Shown here: one piece after another, positions 1 through 8,888 of the stretch
How the letters are laid out: every line of letters begins with the position of its first letter
Numbering within the stretch: the first letter of the stretch is position 1
From: Candidatus Bathyarchaeota archaeon BA2
GTDB lineage: Archaea; Thermoproteota; Bathyarchaeia; Bathyarchaeales; Bathyarchaeaceae
Direction of reading: 5' to 3'
Length of the DNA stretch: 41,721 nucleotides
Assembly: GCA_001399795.1 (NCBI GenBank)
Contig: LIHK01000020.1
Coordinates: forward strand, 1-41,721
The notes under the pieces: generated by a model
The model's input: only the letters and a program-made list of their open reading frames with translations
What the model was told of the DNA's origin: nothing
Database searches by the model: none
Program-made: the position numbers and the translations under genes

Positions 1-76
1 TAACGATATGGTTTAAAGATGCATTATGTTTATTTGTTTAGAATCCCTTAACTATACCCGAACAGGAGACAAAGAC

Positions 77-577
77 ATGGCTAAAAAGCCAACCAAAGAC
101 GATGCCCTAGAAGCCCTTGACTTCATAGTAAACGTCCTAAAGGAACACGAGAAAGACCTAGATCGCCTCATCGGCCAACTAGCCACCGTAACAGAAAGCC
201 TAGGAGAAACAGGAGAAGTAGCAACAAAAATAGAAAAAGTTGAAGAACGCCTATCAACCATCCAAAGCGAAGTCGCAAGCCTCATAAAATACCTATCTAC
301 ACCAAAAGAAATGCCAGCCTATCCCATCGGACCACCAGTAATCGTAAAATGCAAAAAATGGGAAGACTTCAAAATCCTAGCCGTAGGCGCCGACACAGTT
401 TCCTATCAATTCAAAGAAACAGAAAAAACCTTTCAGGTAGACGCTTTAAAAGAAGGGAGAGTTCTCATCTACACAGGAGAATTTCCCCAAAACGCTAGCC
501 TGCTAAAAATATGGCTGTCAAAAGAACTGGGCGTCACAGAAGAAAAAATCTTCGAAGGCGTCCTAGCCATAAGATAG
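77..577 (+). CDS. coiled-coil hypothetical protein
   Basis: I do not recognise a named family. The ORF is open from 26, but the ATG at 77 is preferred because CAGGAG lies about 8 nt upstream, and the protein then begins MAKKPTKDD. Residues 5-75 are highly charged and heptad-like (a predicted coiled coil with EKVEERLSTIQSEV). They are followed by a proline-rich hinge (PAYPIGPP) and a C-terminal domain of about 80 residues with a beta/alpha pattern. There is no signal peptide or membrane segment, so it is likely a cytoplasmic oligomer. Its left neighbour lies outside the window and its right neighbour is a pseudogene, so context gives no function. Confidence 0.75.
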   Translation: MAKKPTKDDALEALDFIVNVLKEHEKDLDRLIGQLATVTESLGETGEVATKIEKVEERLSTIQSEVASLIKYLSTPKEMPAYPIGPPVIVKCKKWEDFKILAVGADTVSYQFKETEKTFQVDALKEGRVLIYTGEFPQNASLLKIWLSKELGVTEEKIFEGVLAIR

Positions 578-754
578 TTTGATCGACAAATTTTTATACT
601 CAAACTATATTATATATTGCGTCTTACGACACAAGCATCTTTGGGGTGAGGTTGAAAGCACGCGTGAGCCGCCTCCTTATTATGTCCGAAACTCCTTTCT
701 CTCTCTCATGAGGCATGTTGTCGCGCGTGGAAGCCAATAAGCGATGAACCCCAA

Positions 755-1272
755 ATGAAGAAGACTGCTTTGTTTTTCCTGCTGTCAGCGGTGTTTGCTT
801 CTCCTTGCATTTTTAGCGTGTCCCTTACAGAGGAACGTTGGGCTTTGATAGAGGATGTTCGTGGTGAGAGTTTGAAGGTGGAAACTGTTAGCGACGAAGT
901 TTGGGCTCAGCTGGTTAAACTGTAATAATGGGAGTGAGAGGTGGATTGGCGGAATAGTTGAAAGATAAGTAACGAGTGGGTTTACGCTTCGACCCAAAAA
1001 CTATCATAGTGGCGGAGGGTACTATAGAAGTTTGGTAAACCACCATTAGAGACATGAGCGAAGGGCTGGAATACTGGCTGGGAAACATGGCGGTGGTTGG
1101 GGCAAGGGTTATTCAAATACATCAACCTCCTTCAGTTGGCGGCGTTTGGATTCCGGTAGATAAGTTTGGTTTGTTGGCTCCCTACATCGCTTTAGCCTCA
1201 ACAATAGTGGTTGCAACGGTTGCAGCAGCCATCTGTGTTAAGTATGCTAAGCGTAGAAAGAAGAAGCAATAA
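755..1272 (+). pseudogene. decayed secreted protein with PVDKFGLLAPY membrane anchor
   Basis: An ATG at 755 opens a signal peptide (MKKTALFFLLSAVFASPC) and about 35 further residues before TAA at 923. Related coding sense continues in shifted frames: NNGSERWIGGIVER, then FDPKTIIVAEGTIEVW. A TAA then falls where a glutamine-like codon would fit, followed by the open stretch 1054-1272 (TTIRDMSEGLEYWLGNMAVV). That last stretch ends in a transmembrane anchor (GGVWIPVDKFGLLAPY, then about 20 hydrophobic residues and KRRKKKQ). Read together, this is one secreted, C-terminally anchored protein of about 170 residues broken by at least two frameshifts and one stop. ORF 1054-1272 alone could be mistaken for a small membrane gene. 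Part of the anchor recurs at 28745-28930. Confidence 0.7.
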
Positions 1273-1325
1273 ATCCTTCAACTTCCCTTTGCTTCCGTCA
1301 TCAACTTAAAACGTCTAAAAATTCT

Positions 1326-1847
1326 CTAGAGTACATACAATAGTACCACTGAAATAATGAGGAACAAAATAAATAAGTCAAGCCAGATCAGCGCCAAGTG
1401 TCCAGCCCTCAACCCATATATTTTTGTCCATATTCTATGCTTATTCTTCGCGTGGTCGAAGCAAGCTTCGTGCAATTGTTGCATGAAAGTTACAGTTGTT
1501 CCCGGTTTAAACTCCACTCTGCTTCCCTCCTTCGGCTTAACATTAAGTATAGCCGACCTTAGGTAACCCCAAAAGACTGCTCGACCAAGAACGTAAATGA
1601 CCAAAACGATGAAACCGCTCGCCATCAAACCCAGTATTATTCTTCTCGCAAGCTCTTCAGGTAAAGTTGGGGAAAAAACTCTGGTTGCAAATTCTAGGAT
1701 GTGGGGAGTGGCCTCAACGAGACCGAGAAATCCGACGGCTAGGGCCACGAGGTAGGCACCATGAGCTATGCACTCTGAAGAATAGTAACTAAGCAAAGCC
1801 ATGCGGGCATCCTGCTTATCCTTAACACTTAGCCTAAGTTCCTCCAT
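1326..1847 (-). CDS. three-TM membrane protein
   Basis: Not a family I can name. The 173-residue protein has a short charged N-terminus, then hydrophobic segments at about residues 27-50, 67-92 and 150-172 (the last rich in LFILFLIISVVLLYVL). A hydrophilic loop of about 50 residues lies between helices 2 and 3 and contains conserved-looking HEACFDHAKNKH. Three predicted helices put the termini on opposite sides of the membrane. The gene is monocistronic and convergent with the decayed gene on its left. Its ATG lies about 130 nt from the end of the large surface-protein gene, so co-transcription is possible but not shown. Confidence 0.7.
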   Translation of the reverse strand: MEELRLSVKDKQDARMALLSYYSSECIAHGAYLVALAVGFLGLVEATPHILEFATRVFSPTLPEELARRIILGLMASGFIVLVIYVLGRAVFWGYLRSAILNVKPKEGSRVEFKPGTTVTFMQQLHEACFDHAKNKHRIWTKIYGLRAGHLALIWLDLFILFLIISVVLLYVL

Positions 1848-1979
1848 AATTCATCATAATTCCTATTACAACCCCATTTTATATACGTACATCGCTAAAC
1901 CAACAATAAGGAAAGAGAGAAGGCGAAAACTTCGCCAGAAGCCTCAGCTTTTTCGCCGCTTCAATGGCTTTATTTCAAA

Positions 1980-4268
1980 TCAGCTCAATATCTTTGCAGG
2001 AACGTAGAGAGTAACGACGGGATTGGGCTTGACCTTGTTTCCAAGATTTGCAGCTGCAGCTGACCTGCCTTTTTTCCTTCTCCTATACAAAGCATAGAGC
2101 AGAGTCGCGGTTAAGGCCGCTATGCCCAAACCAATCGCTGCAAGCCAAGCTAAAGGCCAGACTACAGCCACCTTCTTTACCTTGTAGTCGTACGTTGTTG
2201 TTACGGCACGGTTTCCCGCATTGTCATAGGATTCGACATAAAACGCGACAGTCACACCACCACTTGCTCCTGGGATCGTGGCTGTCCAGTTTCCATTTGT
2301 TGGCGTCATTCCTATGGGTTGCCACTCTCCGGTTGCATTATGCCAGAGAGTAACGTTTTTGACACCGCTGGCACCCAAGGGTTCGCTCACTGATACGGTG
2401 ACGTTCACCTGTCCCTCGGCCAAAGGTTCCACAGGGTCCCAAGTAGGAGCGCCAATTGAGGGCGGTATATTATCAGTTACCTGGTAGAAGTGAATATCAG
2501 AAACAGCCCAATTCCAAGCGTTGTCGGAAGCGTATACCCTGTATTGAACCTCTGTCCCGTAAGGTAAGATGGGAATCATTGCACTGAACCGTGTGCCCAC
2601 TAACGTCATAGTTACGTTTGTCCATACAGAACCGTCCCCATAGCTCAGAATAACGAATCCAACACCGCTAGCCTCTGGAGGTTCGGTTACGCTTGTAGAC
2701 ACCGTTACGGTTTCAATATAATTTGGCGATGTTGGCAGATGTTCCACATCTGAAATCACTGGGGGAAGGAGATCAGCGACTCTGTAGAAAAATGGACGCG
2801 ATGTAGCGGTGTTTCCAACCTTATCGCTAGCGTAGATATAGTAAACTACAACGGTGTTGTAGGGCTTAGGCTGGATTTTGGCGCTGTAAAGGTCGTTGCA
2901 CACGGGACTCATTGTTGTATTTATCCATGTAATTGCGTCAGTTGAATAATAAAGAATAACGGATTCTATTCCGCTTCCTACGTCATCCGTAACATTTGCT
3001 ATAACAGTTACGGCCTCATTATAATTTGGTGTTGGGGGACATCGCAATACTTCCACGATTGTCGGAGGCTCTGTATCCACAGGAACAAAATAGACCGTTA
3101 TGTTGACTGTGTCTGTGTCCCAGAGTCCTTCGGAGTCAGTAACGTTTAGAACAACCGTGTAGGTCCCTTCCCTAGCGTAGGCGTGGGTTACAATGTCACC
3201 AAATCTGACGGTGTTATCCCCTAAGTTCCATGCATATCGGATGATTTCTCCCCCATTGGGGGTCGAGCTGGTGGCGTCGAAGGTCACGGTTTCGTTGGCG
3301 ACTGGTTTTGGTGGCGACCATGTGAAGGAGGCCAGAGGACGACTAGGAATGACCACAGGAGGCTGAATGGGACAAAGTGCAAAGTCTACGGTGACGGTGG
3401 CTTGTTTGTCAACGAAGACGTTGTTAACTATCTGGATATAGTAGCCCTCGGCTGAGGCTTTGACGTTATAGACTGCTGGAGCATAAACCTGGATTTCGTA
3501 TGTTCCATCTTCAGCTGTGAGAGTTGAGTAACCACCAGCCGTTACGTTTGCGCCTTTTATCGGCAGAGTAGTTCCAGTGTCTATGACCGTTCCATTTATC
3601 CATCCCTCATGGGGAATTGGAACAAGGGCGAAGTTAACCGTAACAGTTTCACAGACGCCCACGTAGACACCGCAGGCCGTCTCGGTGTAGTACTGATCCA
3701 TTTCAGCCGTGACCGTGTATGTGGCTGGAGCAGGAACCTTAATGATGTAGTATCCGCTGGCATTTGTAACCGCAAAGTAGCCGTCAGCCTTCACGGTTGC
3801 GCCTACAATCGCCGAGCATGTCTTAGCGTCGGTGACCCTACCCTCAATCCAACCAATCTTGGGCCACCATGGCTGGCGGATACACTCATTAATAATATCC
3901 ACTTGCTTAATGAGGTACTGCGCCTCATCGTTAACAATCCATTTTTCAATCTTTTTTTGAATGTCGTTCCTCAGTTTGTCTACGGCGCCCCCATAGGCTC
4001 CAGCCTTAACCTGATTGATCACCGCACGAATCTTGTTACATAGCGCCCCTCTTTGGCCCTCTGCGGCTTTCTTGTTTGGATGCGAGAAGTTTTCGTAGGA
4101 CAACATAGATACATTGCCGGCAAGCTGTTCTAGCAAAAATATGACGGAGTCCGACTGGTTTGAGTGATTTGAATCCCCTGCTGCTGGAACAATCATGACT
4201 AACGTGGAAATCAGTATCAAAGCAGACAGTAATAGAGCAGTAAGATGCATAATTAGCTGCCTTCTCAT
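1980..4268 (-). CDS. large cell-surface protein with carboxypeptidase-regulatory, PKD and Ig-like domains
   Basis: The ORF is open from 4370. The ATG at 4268 is preferred because GGGAGAGGAG lies directly before it, a TATA box (TTAAATATTTA) lies about 45 nt upstream, and the protein then starts with a signal segment (MRRQLIMHL plus about 25 hydrophobic residues). In 796-residue ORF numbering: a charged helical region at 70-170; two carboxypeptidase-regulatory-like beta domains at about 174-250 and 257-334; a PKD domain at about 345-428 (AWNLGDNTV, AREGTYTVVLNVTD); three Ig/FN3-like repeats of about 100 residues opening with PPTI, PPVI and PPSI; a transmembrane helix at about 745-767; and a basic tail RRRKKGR. 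It should be anchored outside the cell in adhesion, polysaccharide binding or S-layer contact. No catalytic domain is visible. Confidence 0.85.
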   Translation of the reverse strand: MRRQLIMHLTALLLSALILISTLVMIVPAAGDSNHSNQSDSVIFLLEQLAGNVSMLSYENFSHPNKKAAEGQRGALCNKIRAVINQVKAGAYGGAVDKLRNDIQKKIEKWIVNDEAQYLIKQVDIINECIRQPWWPKIGWIEGRVTDAKTCSAIVGATVKADGYFAVTNASGYYIIKVPAPATYTVTAEMDQYYTETACGVYVGVCETVTVNFALVPIPHEGWINGTVIDTGTTLPIKGANVTAGGYSTLTAEDGTYEIQVYAPAVYNVKASAEGYYIQIVNNVFVDKQATVTVDFALCPIQPPVVIPSRPLASFTWSPPKPVANETVTFDATSSTPNGGEIIRYAWNLGDNTVRFGDIVTHAYAREGTYTVVLNVTDSEGLWDTDTVNITVYFVPVDTEPPTIVEVLRCPPTPNYNEAVTVIANVTDDVGSGIESVILYYSTDAITWINTTMSPVCNDLYSAKIQPKPYNTVVVYYIYASDKVGNTATSRPFFYRVADLLPPVISDVEHLPTSPNYIETVTVSTSVTEPPEASGVGFVILSYGDGSVWTNVTMTLVGTRFSAMIPILPYGTEVQYRVYASDNAWNWAVSDIHFYQVTDNIPPSIGAPTWDPVEPLAEGQVNVTVSVSEPLGASGVKNVTLWHNATGEWQPIGMTPTNGNWTATIPGASGGVTVAFYVESYDNAGNRAVTTTYDYKVKKVAVVWPLAWLAAIGLGIAALTATLLYALYRRRKKGRSAAAANLGNKVKPNPVVTLYVPAKILS

Positions 4269-4312
4269 TCTCCTCTCCCTCTTTAGGTAGGTCATATAGT
4301 TTGGCTCCATTC

Positions 4313-4323
4313 TTAAATATTTA
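4313..4323 (-). promoter_or_regulatory. TATA box for the surface-protein gene
   Basis: TTAAATATTTA read on the minus strand lies about 45 nt before the preferred ATG at 4268. That leaves a leader of about 20 nt carrying the GGGAGAGGAG ribosome site, which supports the shorter start over 4370. Confidence 0.5.
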
Positions 4324-4563
4324 ACCGATATGTACTCCCTAATTCTCATATAAAGGGAGTATTCTTTCACAAGAATATTCCAAACAGAGATGGTGAAAAC
4401 TTCTAGAAAAAATCTTAACCCTCTAAAAAAATATCAATCCTCTTATAGGCAAAACAGAGCTTCTGAATGTGAATGAGGCTACTAATCTTAAGACATAAAT
4501 ATTCATGCATGGTTCAGCAGAAGGTGGTGGAATCCTACGGAGGGCACATCAAAATACTACACT

Positions 4564-5334
4564 TTGCTGAGAGACCCCGCTCGACGCAGAATAATTAAAA
4601 TTCTGGGCAACCAAGGAAAAATAGGCTTTAAGGAGTTAAAGCACGAACTGGGACTAGGCGTCGGCACCGTATACTACCACTTAGACATGCTTTCAGATTT
4701 CCTAACTCAAGACAAACACAGAAAATATATGCTTAATGACCGGGGACGCTTGTTGCATAAGCTATTGAAGGAGGGAAGCTTGCCGCCTGGTCTGGAGATT
4801 GGGGAGGCTTTTAGTCACCGTTTGGGGGGTTGGCTTTTTCTTTCGCATGTTTTTGCCAAAACGGTTCGCTTGTGGATTTTTTTGCCCGTGGCTGTCGCCG
4901 TCTTAGTTTTGGGTGCCTTTGGCTCGGCTTTGGCTAGACTTGAACCCGTATTTTTCTTCTATTTTTCTTCCAACCGAAGCTTTGAAGGTATGGTTCTCAT
5001 TTCCCTCTTCTACTGGATTGGCTTGTTTCTTTTGGCTGACGCAACCATTTATGTTTTGTTTAGGAGAAGGGGCGGCGACCTGCAGCTCTTCGCCTGCTTG
5101 GGCTTGTCGGCGTTGCCTCTAGCTCTTTTTCCCTATGTTTATATGATGATCCCTGCTGAGGTCTCTTGGATTTCTCGTTATGTGCTCCTCGTACTTCAAG
5201 TCTGGACACTGCTGCTGGTTTCGTCAGCGTTCTCGTTTGGGGAGGGCTTGCGCCTAGACCGTTCAATCGTTGTCAGCCTCATAGTCCTCTACCTCAACAT
5301 CGCCTTGCTCATGCTGCAAGGACGCCTATCATGA
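4564..5334 (+). CDS. winged-helix regulator with C-terminal membrane domain
   Basis: Residues 1-75 form an ArsR-like winged helix (RRRIIKILGNQGKIGFKELK, then a recognition helix ending GVGTVYYHLDML). Five strongly hydrophobic segments follow, so this is a membrane-tethered DNA-binding protein of a type common in archaea. The TTG at 4564 starts inside helix 1 and is a poor start. An ATG at 4509 in another frame reads MVQQKVVESYGGHIKIL. Removing one T from the TTT at 4563-4565 joins the two frames into a smooth HIKILHLLRDPARRR. The gene therefore probably runs 4509-5334 with a one-base frameshift, real or an assembly error. The signal sensed and the target genes are unknown. Confidence 0.75.
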   Translation: MLRDPARRRIIKILGNQGKIGFKELKHELGLGVGTVYYHLDMLSDFLTQDKHRKYMLNDRGRLLHKLLKEGSLPPGLEIGEAFSHRLGGWLFLSHVFAKTVRLWIFLPVAVAVLVLGAFGSALARLEPVFFFYFSSNRSFEGMVLISLFYWIGLFLLADATIYVLFRRRGGDLQLFACLGLSALPLALFPYVYMMIPAEVSWISRYVLLVLQVWTLLLVSSAFSFGEGLRLDRSIVVSLIVLYLNIALLMLQGRLS

Positions 5335-5406
5335 GTTCGAGTTTTCTCGAAACGATTTGGTTAATAGAGGCTTTTTCTAAGTATTTTTTGGCGAAAAACC
5401 TTGAAA

Positions 5407-6858
5407 ATGAAGAGAAAATGGCTTGCTGCAACGTTTCTAGCCATTCTTTTAATGTCGCTTGCTATGCCTTTGATTGCTTTGCCCGTTGGAGCGTCTGAAG
5501 AAGACGATGACAACCATGACTTTCGGATAGTTCCAGAAGGGGAGAACTGGTACAAACTGGAGTCTGACATTGTCACCGTTCTATTTCCAGCTGGCGGAAG
5601 GAAACCAATGTTCATTTGGTGGTATACCGGCGCGCCTGACCAAATCTACGTTGTCAAGTTTCGGGGCTTAATGGAATGGTTCGCTTTTGACCATCCGTCG
5701 CTTCCTCCAAAACCCGAATATTACAAGCGTTTACGCGAAGCTTGGCCCGAATGGTGGCGCGAAAGATTCCAAGAGATGTACTTTAGGCCAGCAGAAAGTT
5801 GGTGTATACACATGGGTAAGTGGGGGGAACTGGCGTTACTGCGCTCTATAGTGAACTAAATAAGGGAAGAGATGAAGAATAAATGGCACAGCCCCTTCTT
5901 GCCTTTCGCCGCTGGACAGTGGACCCTAAGCGACATCCACGATATTACTACGCCAGAGGGAAAAATCATCGGCGTATCCTTCGCCTTCAAACTAGTGGAT
6001 TTGCCAGACCGGATGCCTAACCTACAGTTCGCCGAGAACAACATCATGATACGAGTGCGGTTCTATAACGAAACCGTCCAGGAAACCGTTCCAAGTGCAG
6101 ACTTCCGATACACTGTAAACGCAGGCGAGATGAAGATGGACCTTGTGGTTAACAAGTGGGTGTGGAACATCGACGTCATAAAACAACTCCTGCTACAATT
6201 ACGTAAAGCGGGATTTGACATAAATATTCCAGAAGGAAAATCGAGACTGGCCCTGTGGGTCAACCTAGCCTCAATCGACATGACTAAACTAGCCCTAGCA
6301 GAGGACCAACCCGAAGAAATCGAGGTGCACTCAACGGCTACACACATGAACATTGAATACCTACGCGAAGATATAAGAGAAGACAAAACAGCAACAGAGC
6401 ATGAGAGACCAATTGAAATTCCAAGATCGATCATCAAACTGAGGTTCGCCAATGAAACCACAACGCTCGGCGGCTTCTTCCGATTCGTTTCCTCGGCCAA
6501 GATAACCAACTATCCCAAACATGGCGATGTGAGTATGGTGCCAGTTAAAGCAGCGTACATTTCAGGAAGAGCCCACATGCGTTTGTTCATTGGCTATCCA
6601 TACTTTGGCAATGGCACCTTGGAGCACGACCCCAGCATTGGCGTTGACGTGCCCGGCATTGATGGCACACCAAAATATACGGTGCAGACACCGACTGGAA
6701 TGAGCGAAACACCCGTGGTACTTGGCAAATACGTGCTGCCATTGTTCACCCCAGAGTTAACGGTAGCCTTGATAGCCGTGGTTTCAGCGACCGCAATCAT
6801 ACTATACGTAGCCAAATGGAAACGCAAAACCCCAGTCAACATAATTCGAACAAGCTAA
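5407..6858 (+). pseudogene. secreted, membrane-anchored protein broken by frameshifts
   Basis: ORFs 5401-5859 and 5872-6858 lie in the same frame, separated by TAA at 5857. The first begins with a signal peptide (KRKWLAATFLAILLMSLAMP) and reads well up to FRPAE near 5794. The natural reading then moves to another frame (VGVYTWVSGGNWRYCAL), then a third (YSELNKGRDEE), and back to the first at NKWHSPFLPFAAGQW. The three shifts total one codon and restore the original frame. The second part is about 320 residues of beta-rich extracellular sequence ending in a TM helix (TVALIAVVSATAIILYV) and a basic tail. The intact gene would encode about 485 residues of unknown function. The upstream winged-helix membrane gene may be its regulator. 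Confidence 0.65.
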
Positions 6859-6864
6859 AGCTCC

Positions 6865-6885
6865 TTTCCCTCCTTTTTTCTCGAT
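6865..6885 (+). terminator. pyrimidine/T-rich terminator
   Basis: A run of T and C (CCTTTCCCTCCTTTTTTCTC) directly follows the stop at 6858, as expected for archaeal oligo-T termination. No hairpin is needed or seen. Confidence 0.4.
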
Positions 6886-6988
6886 TTTCTCATCCAGACA
6901 ATCTCTCATTGTGTCGTAAGATGACATATATCTGTTTTCGACTTGTATCTTTTAATATTCGTACGCCGAAACAGATGATGAGAAGTAA

Positions 6989-7084
6989 ATGAACCCTAAT
7001 GAAGTCCGTTGGAAGATCATTAAAGCGCTACTAGACGAGTTTCCGTCCTTGAGGGAAAGGGCGAGAGAATACTTGAAAAACTAA
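6989..7084 (+). CDS. 31-residue small protein
   Basis: Too short for the ORF track. It opens with ATG and reads MNPNEVRWKIIKALLDEF, then a charged helical end (RERAREYLKN). The composition is coherent, amphipathic and alpha-helical rather than random. A TATA-like TTTTAATATT lies about 35 nt upstream and no long leader is needed. The function is unknown and no neighbour is co-directional within 190 nt. It could be a small regulator. Confidence is limited by length. Confidence 0.4.
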   Translation: MNPNEVRWKIIKALLDEFPSLRERAREYLKN

Positions 7085-7282
7085 CTGTCTTTTATGTCCT
7101 CCTTCCCTTCTTAGGGTTTTGGTATCAAAGCAGCACCATATGGCTGTCATAACCATTCTCTATTAATAATCATCAACTGCGTAGGAAAATGCTTGGCAGA
7201 AAAGTTACGGCTGATGAATACTGAATATTTAGTATAAATTCATAAATGATTAATTAGTGAAAGTTTTCCTTCTATTATGTAG

Positions 7283-8008
7283 GTGCCGACTTTGACTGAA
7301 GTTTCACCAGTGATGGAAAAGATAGCTGAGAGAAAGACGATTGTCTACAAGTCTCGAGTTGATCCCAGTGTAGTGAAGCTCACTGCAGAGAAGATGAAAA
7401 ACAAATTGTTTATTAAGTTCGGCTTTTCAAAGCCTAGACCTGAAGAAATACGAGTTGTTTCTGTTGACAAATACTACGAACCATACGTTATTATTGACGG
7501 AAGATACAGCGTCGATTACTACAAGAAGCGAGTTTGCACGTTTGACGTTGACATGAGGACAGAGAAGGTTAAAATTTTAGACAAAGCGTTCAAACCCGAA
7601 TCTATAGTTAGTCCTACAGGGGAGACACGCAAAGTAATTAGACTTGAGGCCGAGGAAAGCTTCTCTTACGAGGATAAAGCCTATATAATTCTCGACAAGT
7701 CAGGGCGCGAAATCCCGCCTGACGAGGTGCCCTCTGCTCCTTCAGAAGATCACCCTCAAAAAATATTGAAAGAGTTTGGCAAAAAGTCTGGAAAGGTGAA
7801 GATTTCTCCCCGAAAAGGAGTTGAGATCGTTAAATCTAGAATCGTTAATAGGCCTCCAGACGCAGACAAAGTTGAAAACGAGCTTTTCCAAATTTCCGAG
7901 CACACTGTGATCTACAATCCAATCTATGAAATTACCTTCAGAAATTTGAAGACAGGCGAGGAGAAGGTTATTAAAATCGACGGTGTCACCGCAAAGATAA
8001 TCTCGTAA
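7283..8008 (+). CDS. 241-residue hypothetical protein
   Basis: I recognise no family. The GTG at 7283 gives MPTLTEVSPVMEKIAERKT; the ATG at 7313 is an alternative. A TATA-like TATAAATTCATAAA lies about 45 nt upstream. The protein is soluble, with no signal peptide, and is rich in K, E and V. Two segments resemble each other in style: residues 30-110 with a VSVDKYYEPYVIIDGRYSV beta pattern, and the last 50 residues (YNPIYEITFRNLKTGEEKV), which look like a PepSY-type strand-turn-strand. It may therefore be an internally duplicated beta-rich protein. Function is not assignable. Confidence 0.75.
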   Translation: MPTLTEVSPVMEKIAERKTIVYKSRVDPSVVKLTAEKMKNKLFIKFGFSKPRPEEIRVVSVDKYYEPYVIIDGRYSVDYYKKRVCTFDVDMRTEKVKILDKAFKPESIVSPTGETRKVIRLEAEESFSYEDKAYIILDKSGREIPPDEVPSAPSEDHPQKILKEFGKKSGKVKISPRKGVEIVKSRIVNRPPDADKVENELFQISEHTVIYNPIYEITFRNLKTGEEKVIKIDGVTAKIIS

Positions 8009-8017
8009 GGAAGCGGT

Positions 8018-8362
8018 TCATCTGTAGCTTACGGGTGTCCGTTTTATCCAAAAGATCGGTGAGTTGACTGTAGCGGGATTTTCTTCTTCGTTTAGGAGGT
8101 TCGCAATTTTTTCGTAGTTTTGGAGGTATCTGATGCCCTTGGTGGTTGTTTTGTAGAGTGTTCTCTCGTTTTCTGTTACGACTTCGAGGAGTTTTATTTT
8201 GAGGAGAAATGAGAGATACTCATTTAACTGGGCGAAACTCAAGTTTGTTTTGTACATGATTTGGGTTTTTAGGCTTCCATCCTTTGCTATGTTTAGTATT
8301 TCTGACATTATGTATAGGCGGTCTCTTCTTTTGCGAGTAGCTTCTTCCAGTTCGTTTTTCAA
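8018..8362 (-). CDS. HTH_45-like (ArnR1-type) winged-helix DNA-binding protein
   Basis: The 114 residues match the archaeal winged-helix pattern of the HTH_45/ArnR1 group: a first helix (RDRLYIMSEILNIAKDG), the characteristic QIMYKTNLSFAQLNEYLSFL recognition region, and a wing with LYKTTTKGIRYLQNYEKI. It is a cytoplasmic transcription regulator; such proteins act as dimers on their own or nearby promoters. It ends 10 nt from the end of the convergent 241-residue gene. A TATA-like TTCTATAAATTT lies upstream around 8378-8389. No target is evident. Confidence 0.85.
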   Translation of the reverse strand: MKNELEEATRKRRDRLYIMSEILNIAKDGSLKTQIMYKTNLSFAQLNEYLSFLLKIKLLEVVTENERTLYKTTTKGIRYLQNYEKIANLLNEEENPATVNSPIFWIKRTPVSYR

Positions 8363-8564
8363 TACAAGGCCTCGCTAGGGTTGTTCTATAAATTTCGTCT
8401 ATAGTTCTAGTAAATACGATACCTAAAAGGAGTGTTCCCCTAAGGAACATATTTCTATAAACAGAATATTGTGTTCTCCTCTACGCCAACTTCTCTATAT
8501 GGTTTCGATTTGAGTTGTTTATTGAAGCAGCATAACACTTATAAGGCGGGTTCGTATTTCGACT

Positions 8565-8723
8565 ATGAAAAGGCCTTTCAAGGAAGGTGATGTTTTGAGC
8601 ATTGAAAAAATGAAGCGTCGTGCCCTCCATTTACGAATGCTGATTGATTCAAGCAAAAGCAAGAAAGAAAGGGAAAAGGCGATCAGAGAGTACGTTAGCC
8701 TCATACAACGAATAAGCCAATAA
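8565..8723 (+). CDS. 52-residue basic helical protein
   Basis: Not in the ORF track. A TATA box (CTTATAAG, 8537-8544) is centred about 25 nt before ATG 8565, which fits a leaderless transcript starting at that ATG. A TTG at 8595 with AGGTGAT just before it is an alternative start giving 42 residues. The product is one long charged helix (KMKRRALHLRMLIDSSKS, then KKEREKAIREYV). It could bind nucleic acid or pair with a partner, but this is not shown. Confidence 0.5.
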   Translation: MKRPFKEGDVLSIEKMKRRALHLRMLIDSSKSKKEREKAIREYVSLIQRISQ

Positions 8724-8888
8724 CAACTGAAAGTCATGTTTTTTAACCTAAAATTTTACGCTACATTCCTTGCCATGTAGAACACCCCCGTTGCCTAGAT
8801 TTTCTTTCATCTCTTCTTAGGGTAGATAATGATTTACGGGAAAAGAAAATAATACCCCTGCCACGTTGACTATGTTGGGAACTCGCCT

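Noticed and set aside
905-925. tRNA box A-like GGGCTCAGCTGGTTA
   Set aside because: It lies inside the coding part of the decayed gene and no T-arm follows at the right distance.
3609-4043. 144-residue plus-strand ORF
   Set aside because: It is the antisense shadow of the surface-protein gene, which has clear domains on the minus strand.
6063-6842. Minus-strand ORFs of 148 and 82 residues
   Set aside because: Shadows of the secreted-protein gene at 5407-6858; low-complexity serine-rich text without ribosome sites.
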